Assembly (NCBI GenBank): GCA_003864495.1
Contig: ML133433.1
Location: 86,722 to 150,721, forward strand
Length of the DNA stretch: 64,000 nt
Origin: Nemopilema nomurai
Taxonomy: Eukaryota > Cnidaria > Scyphozoa > Rhizostomeae > Rhizostomatidae
Direction: 5' to 3'
The translations under genes were made by a program, and so were the position numbers. Below the pieces are notes generated by a model that searched no databases, had not been told where the DNA came from, and saw nothing but the letters and a program-made list of their open reading frames with translations. Shown here piece after piece: positions 13,181 to 25,131 of this stretch. The first letter of the stretch is position 1. Every line of letters begins with the position of its first letter.

Positions 13181-16100
13181 TTAAAGGTAGACTTTTTCAG
13201 TAAGCGCTGGTCTGTAGTTTGTTGCTTTCTGTTTCCGGTAGCAAATGACTGATACAATTATGAGAATGAAAGCGAGGCAGAGTCCTCCGCCAAAAAATGC
13301 TTGATCGTGAATCTCCAAAGTTTCTCCCCAAAGGCCTAAAAATAAAGATGGTTGAAATTAAAGAAAATTTGATCTACTGGTGCAACAGATTTGATGTGTT
13401 TTAGTTTATAAATTAGAGCTTGGATAGTTTTACCGTCATAGAAAACAAAAGTTAACTCAAATATCATCAATTACCAAAGACTGAAAAAACTTATTTTTAT
13501 TCACCAATGAGACTCCACATTTCTCGTTACATTTTTACATTTTGCAGCATCTTCTTCATTTACAATGCAACTCTAACTTTTTAATTTCCTTTCCACATTT
13601 TCCGAAAATGTCACCCAATGAAACTGTCGCTATGTATTGTCTATTTTCTATTTATACATAAGTTTGTATTTAAAAGCCAGTGTCATCTATCAAAAAAGTG
13701 AAGCAAAACACTTACAGTCAGATTTGTCACCCAAAGGAAAAACAGCTGTCAGAAGCTGTTGTGTGTCAAGACGTCCAAATATTGGCACGTAGATCAGCTG
13801 AGAGGAAAAAAAATTAGTCATAATCCAAATCGAGGGATTGAAAGTGCATGCAAGTGAACTGGCCGAAGCAGATACTGTGCCTAGTTATGTTTTGCGTCAG
13901 TCATTGGCCAAAGAATTAACAATCGGATTCACGTTTATTTCGAACGAAAAACGCGTACTGGATAGAATTCATGCTATGTATTGGTGAAAGGACACTGTTC
14001 GATACAGTAGCGGGTTGTTCTAATGCCGTCCGGAACATGTCGGTGAATAACACAGGGAAATACTTAAGAGGACCGGACTTTTAAAATCATAATCGATGGA
14101 TGGAAATGGAGCATCTTGGTGAATAAAAGCTCACCAATGTCTGAAAGGGAAAAGGATGAAATCTCTGTGACTGTAGAAAAATTCCGCCATCGTTTCAAAC
14201 GCATTAGCATGTATAGAGCGCATCAATATGAAGAAGTTGGTTACCGTTACATGGACCATAGATTTCTTTGTGTACTTCCCATCAGCCTTTTCGACCTTGA
14301 ACTTCAAAGAAAGCATTGATGTTTTGCCACTGAACAGTTGTGTCCTGAAAAGAGATTTGCAATTGTCAATCTAGCAACTTTACAACGAAAAACTGACATT
14401 TTCATTCATCTTTATTAAACTTCACGTGACCTGTATGAGGTTGCTTTCTAACAAAGACCGTCGTACGTGGCTTTCACGATTGAAAAAGGGATAATCTCTA
14501 TTCAAATTTTCAGCTAGGCAGCAGAGGTCAGAAAGAGGCAAAGGCTCGGAAAGGAGGTTAAAGCTCGGAAAGTAGGCCAAAGCTCAGAAAGAGGCTAAAG
14601 CTCAGAAAAGGGGCTAGTGTGCTAACAGCTTAAAATAATGATACAAAAACTTCGTTTAATTTACGTTTTAAGGGAAAGTAGCAACCAGGTAGACGCTGTC
14701 TTCTGAAGACATTCGAAAAAGGAAGTATCACGACTTCGCAGAGGTTCAGCTAGGCTCGGTAGAAATAAAAGTTGGCCTACTGCTTGGCCTACTGGCAAGG
14801 CACAAAGACCAATTAGACACGGCAGACTATCCTAATTACCCTCGGGAATCAAGTTTCCTCAGTAGAAACTCACTAATGCAAACACTTCAAGGAGTCTTTG
14901 ACTGGCGTTGAATGCACTTTGATCAAATTCATATGAAAGGAAAAATTGCTATTTGCGCGCCAAAAGCTTTGTACTGGCATCCAAGGTTTGCAGAAGAAAT
15001 AACATCCAGGAAGCTGAGAATCTGATATGTCATGTAAATCAAATTTGAGCAAATTAGTTATCATCGTGGTGTCCTCAGGTACAGACTTGCATATCAAAAG
15101 AAATGACGTATGCATGATCGTAGGGACATTCTTGAACATTCATTAAAAGGGGGTCTTATTTTCAGATATTTGCAAAAGCTTCAGCCTTTAGGTAACACAA
15201 TATAAGTAGGATCTAATTGGCTTATAAATGATAAAGACTGCAGGTAATTCAAAGACAGTAGATTTGCCGGTAGCAATGCCAGGGGCTGGGGCAAATGAGT
15301 TACTTTGCTGTGAATGGTGTTGCTGTGTCATAAGGAACGTTTCTACCAACATCAGCCGGGTGAAAACTGAAGTCAACAGCGATGGTCAATGTGCCAAATT
15401 GTAGAAAAATTGATTGGAAACCAGGCTCGATTCCAGCCTCTAATTCTCATCATGAACGAGGACAAAACTAAAATTATTCTTTCTAAAGTGCCAGGGTCAT
15501 AAGCACCCGCATACCGTAAATCGTCGAATTGCCCCCCCCCCTCGAAAAAGCCCCCATCCAAAAATATCAAAAATAAATAAGCCCCCAGGGGGCTAATTCG
15601 AAGATTTACGGTAGTGCATTTGTAACTCTTTCGATGCCAATTAGATGGTGCAGTGATATTCATTTCCCTCTGCAGATTTTGTGCCCCTTAACAAGAATGT
15701 CTCCAAGTGCTTTGTGGTACAAAACTTCACAATTGCTAGAAAAAGCGGAACTATTTTTCGCATACTTAAAAGTACTTTTTTCGTCCGACACTCCTCAGAG
15801 TATGCAAACGTCGGAAGATAACCAAAAACTGACCGAATAAATAGCCAGATGCGGATCGAAAACACTAGAGGGTGATAAGCAGAACGCGTGATTGGTTGTA
15901 ATTGACCAATCTGCGTTACTTAACACCTCACTTTAGAAGAGCCCAAGGGAAAAGACGAACTCTTTCTGTCTACAAAGAATGGGATTTTCCATTGAAATAT
16001 AGACAGACTCCAAAACACCTAGGTGAAAGGACGACCTAGCTTGCCCAATTATACGAAAATTGTCGTCACTGTATGTTTTGGCGCAATCTGGATTCTCTAA

Positions 16101-19100
16101 AAGATGTTGTCCTATAGCCGAATCGCAATTAATTTGGGCATTGCGTCTTTTACAATTTCGACGCGGCTGCTCTCTTTCTGCAGACGTTTTGGTCCTTATG
16201 CTCGTGGGAACATGCTGCTTTATTCTATCCTCCAAATCTTTGAGTAGTGCGTCCTACATACCGAGCTTCACATCGGCAACAAAATTCATAAACGACTAAA
16301 CTTTTTTTGTGGGCAGGAACGCAATCCTTTTGGGTGGAGGGAAACATGTTTTTAGCACTGTAGACCACACGAGGATTCACAGCTGAATAGCAGAAATTGA
16401 TGGCCTTTTTTATCTGATTTTCAAATTTTAGCGAAACATCACCAATCCAAGGTAATTTGAGATAAACAGGGCACTTTTCAGGTCCAAAATGCTTGTCAGA
16501 GATGAAACTGGCAATTTTTTGTTTGAAACACTTCGAGATGATATCGTCGGGGTAGCCATTTTCAATAAGGATACGTTTTATTGTATCAAGTTCGGAAGTG
16601 AGCTTAGTTTTGGAGCAAATCATTAGCGCCCTGTGAACTAAGGTTTTGATGAGACCAATTTTCCGTTCTTTAGGGCTAAAGGAATTCCAGCGAATATATT
16701 GACCAGTGAATGTTGGTTTCCTATAGACACTGGTGAAAAAGGAATCGCCCTCCTTTTGAACCGAAACATCCAGAAAATTCAAGGAGTTGTTTTGCTCCTT
16801 CTCTATAGTAAATTTTAGTGCTGGATGTAACGAGTTGAGTTTTCCATGAAAATAGTCACACTCCAGCTCCGAATCAAAAATGACGTACGTATCGTCAACA
16901 TAGCGAAAATAGACCGCGGGCTCTTTGGTTTGTTCAAAAAGCTTGTTTTCATAAAAGCCGACAAAGATGTTAGCTAGTGCCGGTCCCAAAGGGCTACCCA
17001 TTGCTACTCCGTCAATTTGTCTATACATTATGTTGTCGAAACTAAATTCCACTCCACGAGTGGCAATTTGCATGAGCTCTTTGAAAACTTCCTCTGGGAA
17101 TGGTGGGCAATCAAGATCGCCACGGTACAAAGCATCAGCGCAAATCCCTATGGTCTCGTCAAGGGGCACGTTTGTAAACAAACTGCTGATGTCGAAGGAG
17201 CACATAAATGTTTTGGCAGGCTCAAGCTCTAAGTTTTGGACAAAGTTGGCAAATGTAAAGGAGTCTTTGATGCAACGCGAGGAAAACATTTTTAAGACCG
17301 GGTCCAAAATTTCGGATAGCCACTTAGCTAACTCATGTTGTGAGGATCCAATCATAGACAAAATAGGTCGAAGCGGGACTTTTTCTTTGTGAGTTTTTGG
17401 TAAGCCATACATGCGCGGACGTTGTGATCCTGTGGGTCTGATCCTATCATAAACTGTACGAGCCAAGGACTTTTGGTTGACTAATTCTAAGAGCCGTTTT
17501 TGTAGTTTCTGCTCGATCTTAGCCGTATTGTCGTGCTGAGAGGCATCACCCAACTTAATAAACTTGGTTTTGTCAAAAAGAATGTCTCCCATTTTACTGA
17601 CATAATCAGTTTTATTCAAAATGACGACCCCAGATCCTTTGTCAGGTTTTGTGATTAGGATCTGTTTTGTGATTAGGATCCAGCTTAAGCGGCATGAGCC
17701 TGTTTCGTTTACTGAGGCTCGTGCTCTAAAAGCCAAGCTAAGCGATTTGGCACACGCTTACTGTGGCACTCCGGTCGACCTTGGTGACTTTAGTATGCAT
17801 AAGGAACATTTTCAAGCCATCAAAAGTCTACGGGCCAACAAACAGATCCTAATCACAAAACCTGACAAAGGATCTGGGGTCGTCATTTTGAATAAAACTG
17901 ATTATGTCAGTAAAATGGGAGACATTCTTTTTGACAAAACCAAGTTTATTAAGTTGGGTGATGCCTCTCAGCACGACAATACGGCTAAGATCGAGCAGAA
18001 ACTACAAAAACGGCTCTTAGAATTAGTCAACCAAAAGTCCTTGGCTCGTACAGTTTATGATAGGATCAGACCCACAGGATCACAACGTCCGCGCATGTAT
18101 GGCTTACCAAAAACTCACAAAGAAAAAGTCCCGCTTCGACCTATTTTGTCTATGATTGGATCCTCACAACATGAGTTAGCTAAGTGGCTATCCGAAATTT
18201 TGGACCCGGTCTTAAAAATGTTTTCCTCGCGTTGCATCAAAGACTCCTTTACATTTGCCAACTTTGTCCAAAACTTAGAGCTTGAGCCTGCCAAAACATT
18301 ATGTGCTCCTTCGACATCAGCAGTTTGTTTACAAACGTGCCCCTTGACGAGACCATAGGGATTTGCGCTGATGCTTTGTACCGTGGCGATCTTGATTGCC
18401 CACCATTCCCAGAGGAAGTTTTCAAAGAGCTCATGCAAATTGCCACTCGTGGAGTGGAATTTAGTTTCGACAACATAATGTATAGACAAATTGATGGAGT
18501 AGCAATGGGTAGCCCTTTGGGACCGGCACTAGCTAACATCTTTGTCGGCTTTTATGAAAACAAGCTTTTTGAACAAACCAAAGAGCCCGCGGTCTATTTT
18601 CGCTATGTTGACGATACGTACGTCATTTTTGATTCGGAGCTGGAGTGTGACTATTTTCATGGAAAACTCAACTCGTTACATCCAGCACTAAAATTTACTA
18701 TAGAGAAGGAGCAAAACAACTCCTTGAATTTTCTGGATGTTTCGGTTCAAAAGGAGGGCGATTCCTTTTTCACCAGTGTCTATAGGAAACCAACATTCAC
18801 TGGTCAATATATTCGCTGGAATTCCTTTAGCCCTAAAGAACGGAAAATTGGTCTCATCAAAACCTTAGTTCACAGGGCGCTAATGATTTGCTCCAAAACT
18901 AAGCTCACTTCCGAACTTGATACAATAAAACGTATCCTTATTGAAAATGGCTACCCCGACGATATCATCTCGAAGTGTTTCAAACAAAAAATTGCCAGTT
19001 TCATCTCTGACAAGCATTTTGGACCTGAAAAGTGCCCTGTTTATCTCAAATTACCTTGGATTGGTGATGTTTCGCTAAAATTTGAAAATCAGATAAAAAA

Positions 19101-22097
19101 GGCCATCAATTTCTGCTATTCAGCTGTGAATCCTCGTGTGGTCTACAGTGCTAAGAACATGTTTCCCTCCACCCAAAAGGATTGCGTTCCTGCCCACAAA
19201 AAAAGTTTAGTCGTTTATGAATTTTGTTGCCGATGTGAAGCTCGGTATGTAGGACGCACTACTCAAAGATTGGAGGATAGAATAAAGCAGCATGTTCCCA
19301 CGAGCATAAGGACCAAAACGTCTGCAGAAAGAGAGCAGCCGCGTCGAAATTGTAAAAGACGCAATGCCCAAATTAATTGCGATTCGGCTATAGGACAACA
19401 TCTTTTAGAGAATCCAGATTGCGCCAAAACATACAGTGACGACAATTTTCGTATAATTGGGCAAGCTAGGTCGTCCTTTCACCTAGGTGTTTTGGAGTCT
19501 GTCTATATTTCAATGGAAAATCCCATTCTTTGTAGACAGAAAGAGTTCGTCTTTTCCCTTGGGCTCTTCTAAAGTGAGGTGTTAAGTAACGCAGATTGGT
19601 CAATTACAACCAATCACGCGTTCTGCTTATCACCCTCTAGTGTTTTCGATCCGCATCTGGCTATTTATTCGGTCAGTTTTGGTTATCTTCCGACGTTTGC
19701 ATACTCTGAGGAGTGTCGGACGAAAAAAGTACTTTTAAGTATGCGAAAAATAGTTCCGCTTTTTCTAGCAATTGTGAAGAATGTCTCCCTACAACAGGCG
19801 TAACAAGATAAAATACAACGTAAGATCAGAGAAGAACAACGATCTTTGTGGTATGAAATAAAAGTGCCCATTACATCTCACACCCCCTAAGCTGCAGTTG
19901 CAATTTTCCTTGCCCTTTACTTCCACCTCTCAATATTGAATTATATTCAATTTGTCTCGATTTTTTTGTTTAATACCTCAGTTAAATAAACAGAATTACT
20001 ATCTAGTTCAAGAATCACATTTCACTCGTAATACCTTAATCTCCTTCTTGTCCTTGTACCTAAATCTCATTTAGCCCCAAGCACCCAACAAAATAGCGTT
20101 GAAATGATAACATCAAGCGAACAACAAGCAACACTGAACGAAACTTAAACCAAAACATGCAATCTCTCACTTTGTGGGAACCGAGCATTGTATTGGAAAG
20201 AAAGAAGCAGAATCTGTGGCTTCCGAAACTTATGATATCCTCTCTTTTAATGAATACGTTTCGGAGCACAATTCACAATTTACTTTCTTTTCTCGAAAGG
20301 CTAGGCCATTCCCTTTTCATCAATTAATATTCGACGTAAGAATTTGTCAGTGCCTATGATAAAAATTGATGAACTCGATTTTACTCTGCTTTCATTCAGA
20401 GTAAAATTTCCAATTATTGAGGATAAACACCTGATAAGCGGATTAAATTCTGCAGCGAAAATGGACAACGCTAGTATGATGCACGATCACTTTTCAGCAT
20501 GTTGGTGTAATATCGAAAAAGGGATGGTGCAAAGTGATCATGTAGCCCGGTCTAGCGCCGAGGACTGATCACTCATCGTCAAATGCTGGTGCAAAGGCAC
20601 TTACTTCCAACTGGAAAACCTTTTGTTGAAGTCATTATTGATCTCATCGATGCCATGGAAGTTTCGTATGAAGAGGTTGACTGTCGGCTCTTGAAGACAG
20701 TGCTTGTACGTCATCAGAAAGATCGCTTCAGTGGCCCAGTTCCTTTGGTGAATCCTGCAACTGTATTTGGTCTCCGTGACTTCATAGCCAGAAGACTGGT
20801 AGCATTCTGTCTTCACCACGCCTGAATAAAGGAAGTATTCGTAAGTAAAACGAGGCTAAATAGACCATTTTGCCTTTTACTGTTCAAGGTCTTGCAATTG
20901 AAAGTGTCTTTCATTTTCAAAAGGCTTTCCCGGCTACATGTTGCGCCTTTCTCTTAAGTACCGTAGAGCGAAAGGGGCAGATTCCAAACGGGTAATGCTA
21001 TTAAAGCCACGGCTGTTCGTCAAACTCTTGCTTACAGCATGATAATCGCTAGTGGGGAGGTTGTGTATTCATACCATCGTCAATGCAACCAGTTGCAAGA
21101 TAGCAATTAGTTGAACACAATTTATATATTTCGGAGTCAGTGGTCAATGCTTTCAACTAGATGTTTGCTTTACAAGCATTGCTTGATTACAAGGCTGTTG
21201 AACTTCTCACAATTGGATTAGATTGAGTCTGTATGGAATTAGGTCAGCCACAACACGGGGGTGCGAAGTGACCTGGCAGTATGCGCCTTCAATTCTAATT
21301 TATTGTTTTACGTATCAAATCAACGGTAAATAATGCATGTACGAATAATAATAGTTCACTTGTGCTGTGTTGTCAGTTGCTGTCATTTCAATCACGACCC
21401 CATAATTATTCAGTCAAATTACCATAGCTATGGCAGCCTGTCAAATGAGTAATTCATAACAGCAAGCACAGTATCAGCACCATTTTCATAGCAGATTTTG
21501 TTACGACGCCAAGAATCTGATGGACAAGCGTCTCGGCAAAAGTCGACACAAGGTTAAGGCACGCCTAAAGCCACGCCCGAGTCAGTCAACTGCGAGCTTG
21601 TGACAGTCCTAGCGCAGTGCTTCCAGCAACGGCCCTGGTATTAACAGGGCCTCCGAAGAAGGGGGGGCCATGGCCCCCGCACTTTTTGTAAAACAATAGA
21701 GCTTTTCTAAATATCCTTTGTTATGATTGTTAAAATCTTCCTTGGCCCCTCCACTTTCCTGTGTTGGAGCCCTTGATTGAAGCAAAGAATCTACGTTATA
21801 TAACAAAGAATTCTGCGATCATCAGCTCTTTTCGATTGATACAATTCATTCGTTCTATACCATGACCCTAGGTAGCGGGTATAAGTTTCCCTTATATTTG
21901 ACCTCTCAATATCAGTCAATTTGAACCGCTACTCTTGGCACGTGGGGCAGTCGCCAATCTTGCCCCTTCTGATAAAATAGTCAGAACAATAGAATATGAC
22001 ATAATGCAGTAAATAACTGAGACATACCGAAGTAGCAGAACCAGATAGTCGACAAGAAAAGCAAAAGGCCACTGCATCCGACCTTTCCTTTCGCCAT
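13181..22097 (-). CDS. Small type I membrane protein B, unrecognised family (paralogue of A)
   Basis: Five exons join in frame: 22028-22097, 20605-20821, 14245-14344, 13716-13797, 13181-13335 (624 nt, 207 residues). Exon 1 encodes a signal peptide (MAKGKVGCSGLLLFLSTIWF). The ectodomain carries the same four cysteines as protein A (TEC, KYSCRIHQRNWATEA, YKHC, SDC) and FIRNFHGIDEIN where A has FVRNFYGIDEVN. Exon 3 reads TQLFSGKTSM... against TRKFDGKPAS... in A, and exon 4 ends with GDKSDC where A has HDKSDC. Exon 5 gives one membrane helix (GGGLCLAFILIIVSVICY) and a tail ending ALTEKVYL. The tails differ between the paralogues while the ectodomain framework is shared. Intron 2 (about 6.3 kb) is enlarged by the Penelope-like element and a MITE. 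Function unknown. Head-to-tail tandem duplication is inferred from order, strand and identical phases. Confidence 0.78.
15512..15613. mobile_element. 102-bp palindromic MITE
   Basis: The ends are inverted repeats of roughly 25 bp: taccgtaaatcgtcgaatt plus a C run on the left, and a G run plus ctaattcgaagatttacggta on the right. The element starts and ends with TA. It has no coding capacity and could fold as a hairpin. It lies in intron 2 of membrane-protein gene B, about 80 bp left of the Penelope-like insertion. Confidence 0.7.
15760..15805 (-). ncRNA. Type I hammerhead ribozyme, left Penelope-like arm
   Basis: Exact reverse complement of the hammerhead at 19699-19744: stem I GCAUACU/AGUAUGC, core CUGAGGA, short stem II, core GAA, stem III AAAA/UUUU with a GUAC loop, cleavage after A. 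See the right-arm entry for the base-by-base assignment. It lies downstream of the left copy's endonuclease frame, as expected for these elements. Confidence 0.72.
15933..17736 (-). pseudogene. Left Penelope-like copy: RT intact, GIY-YIG in shifted frame
   Basis: Reverse transcriptase reading minus from the palindrome loop. Motifs include ITKPDKGSGVVI, YGLPKTHK, FDISSLFTNVPLDETI, GVAMGSPLGPALANIF, the catalytic YVDD in YFRYVDDTYVIF, and LNFLDVSV. The RT frame stays open to about 16225. An extra T in a TTT run near 16232 then breaks the frame just after the GIY-YIG core (ARYVGRTTQR). The remainder of the endonuclease domain continues in another frame to 15933. The first 20 or so residues of the open frame come from the loop and are antisense to the right copy, so they are not genuine protein. 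The 5' end is truncated, with no N-terminal extension. Confidence 0.88.
17621..19572 (+). pseudogene. Right Penelope-like copy: RT frameshifted, GIY-YIG intact
   Basis: Plus-strand copy, longer at its 5' end than the left one by the loop-encoded segment (region of SFTEARALKAKLSDL and MHKEHFQAIKSLR). The RT reads ITKPDKGSGVVI and YGLPKTHK, then loses one T near 18299 where the left copy keeps it, so the frame breaks just before motif A. The second frame (from 18301) holds FTNVPLDETI, GVAMGSPLGPAL, YFRYVDDTYVIF, and then the GIY-YIG endonuclease with its core (ARYVGRTTQRLEDRIKQH) intact to the stop at 19572. Each copy thus has one lesion, at different places. The extreme N terminus of a full-length element is missing, so this copy is also 5'-truncated. 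Confidence 0.88.
19699..19744 (+). ncRNA. Type I hammerhead ribozyme, right Penelope-like arm
   Basis: All conserved hammerhead positions can be placed. Stem I 5' strand GCAUACU (19699-19705) pairs perfectly over 7 bp with AGUAUGC (19738-19744). The core CUGAGGA (19706-19712) fits the consensus CUGANGA. Stem II is G-C and U-A closing a GUCGG loop (19713-19721). The second core box GAA is 19722-19724. Stem III is AAAA/UUUU around GUAC (19725-19736). Position 17 is A (19737), following a U, so the site is a valid NUH and cleavage would fall between 19737 and 19738. Stem I is the open stem, hence type I. Hammerheads of this kind are known from Penelope-like elements. Activity here is inferred from pairing only. 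Confidence 0.75.
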
Positions 22098-23136
22098 TGT
22101 ATATGGTCTGATTTCCACGCTCTTGTCTTCCAGTTCACAGCACCCTCTCAGCGAGTGCCGGTTCGATCCAATGGCACGGAGGTCAGCACTCTTTGCTTAC
22201 TTAAGGCCCAAGCATCCACCCAGGGGGTGCCGCAATGGAGAAACAGCAAGGGTCTGTACCTCGCAGGGGTTCACAGGCAGGCCATAATAAGAAGTCCCAC
22301 GCACGCATGCAGCAAGGGGCAGCGGGACAGCTTCCTTTCGTGTCACAGAAAAAATCCCAAATCATTGTTTTGCAACAATATCCTTGGCCCCCCTTTCTTT
22401 AAGAACACGCTTGCGTCCAAGAAAAACTTTAACAGTGCCAGAAACAAAGCCAAAATGTTTAATATGAAACTAGCATTGAATTCAGTTTAACGTATGAGTA
22501 AAATTAGCAAACATTTAAGGATGAGATGTCTAATACGATCAACAAAAAGCATGTTTTCAAATTCTTTCCATTTACAAGGATAAAGACCCCATGAAAACTC
22601 TAAAATCTATTCGCTTTCAAAACTGTTGGAAATATCAATTGAATTAAGTTGCCGGTGACCTGTAAACGAAGTAAATAGAGGCTTTTTCGACTTGGAATCT
22701 TTATTGCATACCCTAGTAACCTAAATAAAGAATAAGCCTTCTTCTTTTCACTTTTCTTTTCAATTTTTCGAGTTGATTTCTCGTGCATTCTGGCTTTGTA
22801 TAAATTATTTATTTCATTGTGTTGTTGCTAAAAACTCTACTTGAAAGTACTTTTAATAAATGTTTTGCTATCGTTTTTGTTTTGTCACGTTTTGCCTGTG
22901 CCATCACATGAAAGTACCAAGTGCACAAACAAAGCAGGCAATTTCAGCAACCGTGGCACGGAAGACCTCTGCTGTGGAGGAAGATTCAAAGTGGCATCGG
23001 ATTATTACCCCCGGATTATAGTATTGCTGATAAGGGCTGTCTAGGTTGGCACGGCAACGCATGCTAATTAATACGGCGAGAGAGCCAGGAACACAGAAGA
23101 TGGAAGTTGAAGGCCAGACCCAATACAATTTCGTTA

Positions 23137-23526
23137 CACGCTTTTTTCTTATAAGGAACCACTTTATAAGGAACCTACATGTAGAAGGCCGAAATATTCA
23201 AAGAACTTATACTACTAAAAACGAAATCCCTAAGGAACTTTTCGATTTGAAATATTTTTATAACTGCAAGCATGAAGAACTAAAAAGCCGGTTCTATTCA
23301 TTCCAGCCAATACTCGCATAGATTCGCGTGCCAAGTGCTTCGTTGAGTAGTTTCCGCATATGCTGTATCGGCCCTCTCTCTATAAAGTGATAAGGCTTAT
23401 TGAAGTCAAAACACCGTAAGTGAGAACTTAAGGAACTTTTGGTACTAAAATCTGATGATACGAGGTCTACGAATAAGGAACTTTTGGAACTAGGCCTTGG
23501 GGTAGGTTCCTTATATAAAAAACGTG
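23137..23526. mobile_element. TA-flanked MITE, copy 1 (390 bp)
   Basis: Begins cacgcttttttcttataagg and ends ccttatataaaaaacgtg, imperfect terminal inverted repeats of about 25 bp, flanked by TA on both sides (23135-23136, 23527-23528). The interior matches the copy at 25132 almost throughout (for example the string gaacctacatgtagaaggcc). Non-coding. A TA target site suits the Tc1/mariner group or a relative. Confidence 0.75.
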
Positions 23527-24476
23527 TATTGCATTAAACGATTTTGTCTCCAATCTTTTGGTACCAATCAAGTACCATACCACACTCAAGAAATGATTCT
23601 TAGAAATTGGGATTGGGCCATTTAGGAAGAGAGCCTGATATTGTGATGTGGCGCGAAGGTGGGTTTGATTTATCGGCTTCCTCTAACACCGAAACGTCAT
23701 ACCAATGTCATAGTAAATTGAGAATTCCGACTCCTTTTACTGAACTTTGACCTAACCTCAATCGACCTCCGGCCTTTCTGTGACCTCAGAGGAAGTGTTC
23801 GGGGGCCAAAGACAAATACTGTTCACGTTTTTCTTTCGTTATGTTTGCTTTTGCAGAGAAGATCAAAGGGCTGCCTCACGTACACCCGTCCTGACTCGAC
23901 CATATGTCACTCGTGTCCTGTCATCGACAACAAAAGCAAAGTGGCAATGCTCACTTTCCCGATTAAAAGCAAGACCGACTCAGAAGACTTTTTAGGGGGT
24001 TCTTAAAAGCAACATTAACGCTTGTTCTTGTAAATAAACATGATCTTGGTAAGGCAAAAATCTTTTTTTCATGAAATAACTTTGCATGCGTCTATAGAAA
24101 AGATCTTTTTTCTTGATAAACGCAAAAAAATCAGGTTTGATTAAGATCAATTGACACCCACTTCTCCTCTATTGAGCATCTCTAGTATAGAAATGTATTT
24201 ATACTACATATATACTGCATATAGTGTACAGTATACGAAAAAAGTATTTATTAAAGGCAAGCGATAACAGCATTGTTTTTACACTTTCACCAGAATCTAA
24301 AATATCAGTAAAATACTTTTCAATACGTTATCGACACGGGACACACACATAAACATTGCTACACTGATCTTCTTGAATTGAAGTATTGACTGTGAACTTT
24401 GACAGGTCACGAATTGATTAAAACAGAAATCAGAAATCAAATTGGAATGGCAGATTGAAGTAATTGAAGAATGAAA

Positions 24477-24612
24477 CAGGCACCGCGGAGCGTTGAGAAA
24501 AGTGGGGTCTAAAAAAAGTGGGGAGGGGGGGTGCTAAAACCATTAAAAAAAGAGGCTTTATTGGCAGTTTATTACTTAATAGCCCCCCAGCTCCCCTGCT
24601 TCGCGGTGCCTG
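24477..24612. mobile_element. 136-bp TIR element with a 5-bp target-site duplication
   Basis: Terminal inverted repeats caggcaccgcggag and cttcgcggtgcctg (13 of 14 match) enclose a G-rich then C-rich interior. TGAAA directly precedes (24472-24476) and directly follows (24613-24617) the element. No coding capacity; a non-autonomous DNA element. Confidence 0.65.
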
Positions 24613-25131
24613 TGAAAGACCCACCACGTCTTATGTCACCTTGAATGTGATCGTGAAAATGCTTATACTCAGAATCTAGTTTCTGTTGTTTAACTCTGAC
24701 CAGAGAGATGGAACAAAGACCACAGGGCTACAATGACTCTACTCTAAACACTTATGCTGGAAGTTGCTTTCGGTCGAAGAAAATCTGAAAATCTCAAATA
24801 AAAACAATTTGGTTTCGAAACTGAAACTCACTTCTAAAATCAATGCTTTCAAAGGTTAATTTGTTTGGAAAATCTAATCGGATCATATATAATCAACAAT
24901 AAAGGATCTGCTTTCGAGTGGTCACATTAAATTTTTTTTCAACCACAGATGCAGCTGAATAACGATCAAAGTACCTTGTGAGGTAGGATGACGTAAGATT
25001 AGCTTGGGAAGGAGGTTGATGGGTGGTTGTTGTTGGATTAAGCTGGTGTAGTACGGTAGTTACGAAATCCCACCCATTCCAACCAGGTCACATGACAAAT
25101 TATTTCCTCTCATATTAGTACTGGTGTAGTA

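Larger units (their letters stand above)
15693..19788. mobile_element. Compound Penelope-like retroelement: two inverted copies with a target-site duplication
   Basis: Two copies of one Penelope-like element (reverse transcriptase plus GIY-YIG endonuclease) are joined head to head. The left arm (15727-17667, reading minus) and the right arm (17840-19779, reading plus) are nearly identical inverted repeats of about 1.94 kb around a 172-bp loop (17668-17839) that carries extra upstream coding sequence of the right copy. The whole unit is bounded by the 12-bp direct repeat aagaatgtctcc at 15693-15704 and 19777-19788, a target-site duplication. About 20 bp of unmatched sequence (15705-15724) separates the left repeat from the arm. 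The 10-bp string gattaggatc is repeated at the inner junction, suggesting microhomology. An inverted, 5'-truncated partner copy is a known arrangement in this element class. The insertion lies in intron 2 of gene B. Confidence 0.88.

Noticed and set aside
16967..17392. Antisense frames inside both retroelement arms (also 18115-18539)
   Set aside because: They are shadows of the reverse transcriptase reading frame, mirrored in both arms.
15727..19779. The palindrome as a pure assembly artefact
   Set aside because: A 12-bp direct repeat flanks the whole unit and the loop carries unique coding sequence of one copy, both expected of a real insertion; not fully excluded without reads.
22140..22170. 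GGTTCGATCC string like a tRNA or SINE pol III B box
   Set aside because: No A box at the right distance and no cloverleaf pairing; a single box is expected by chance.
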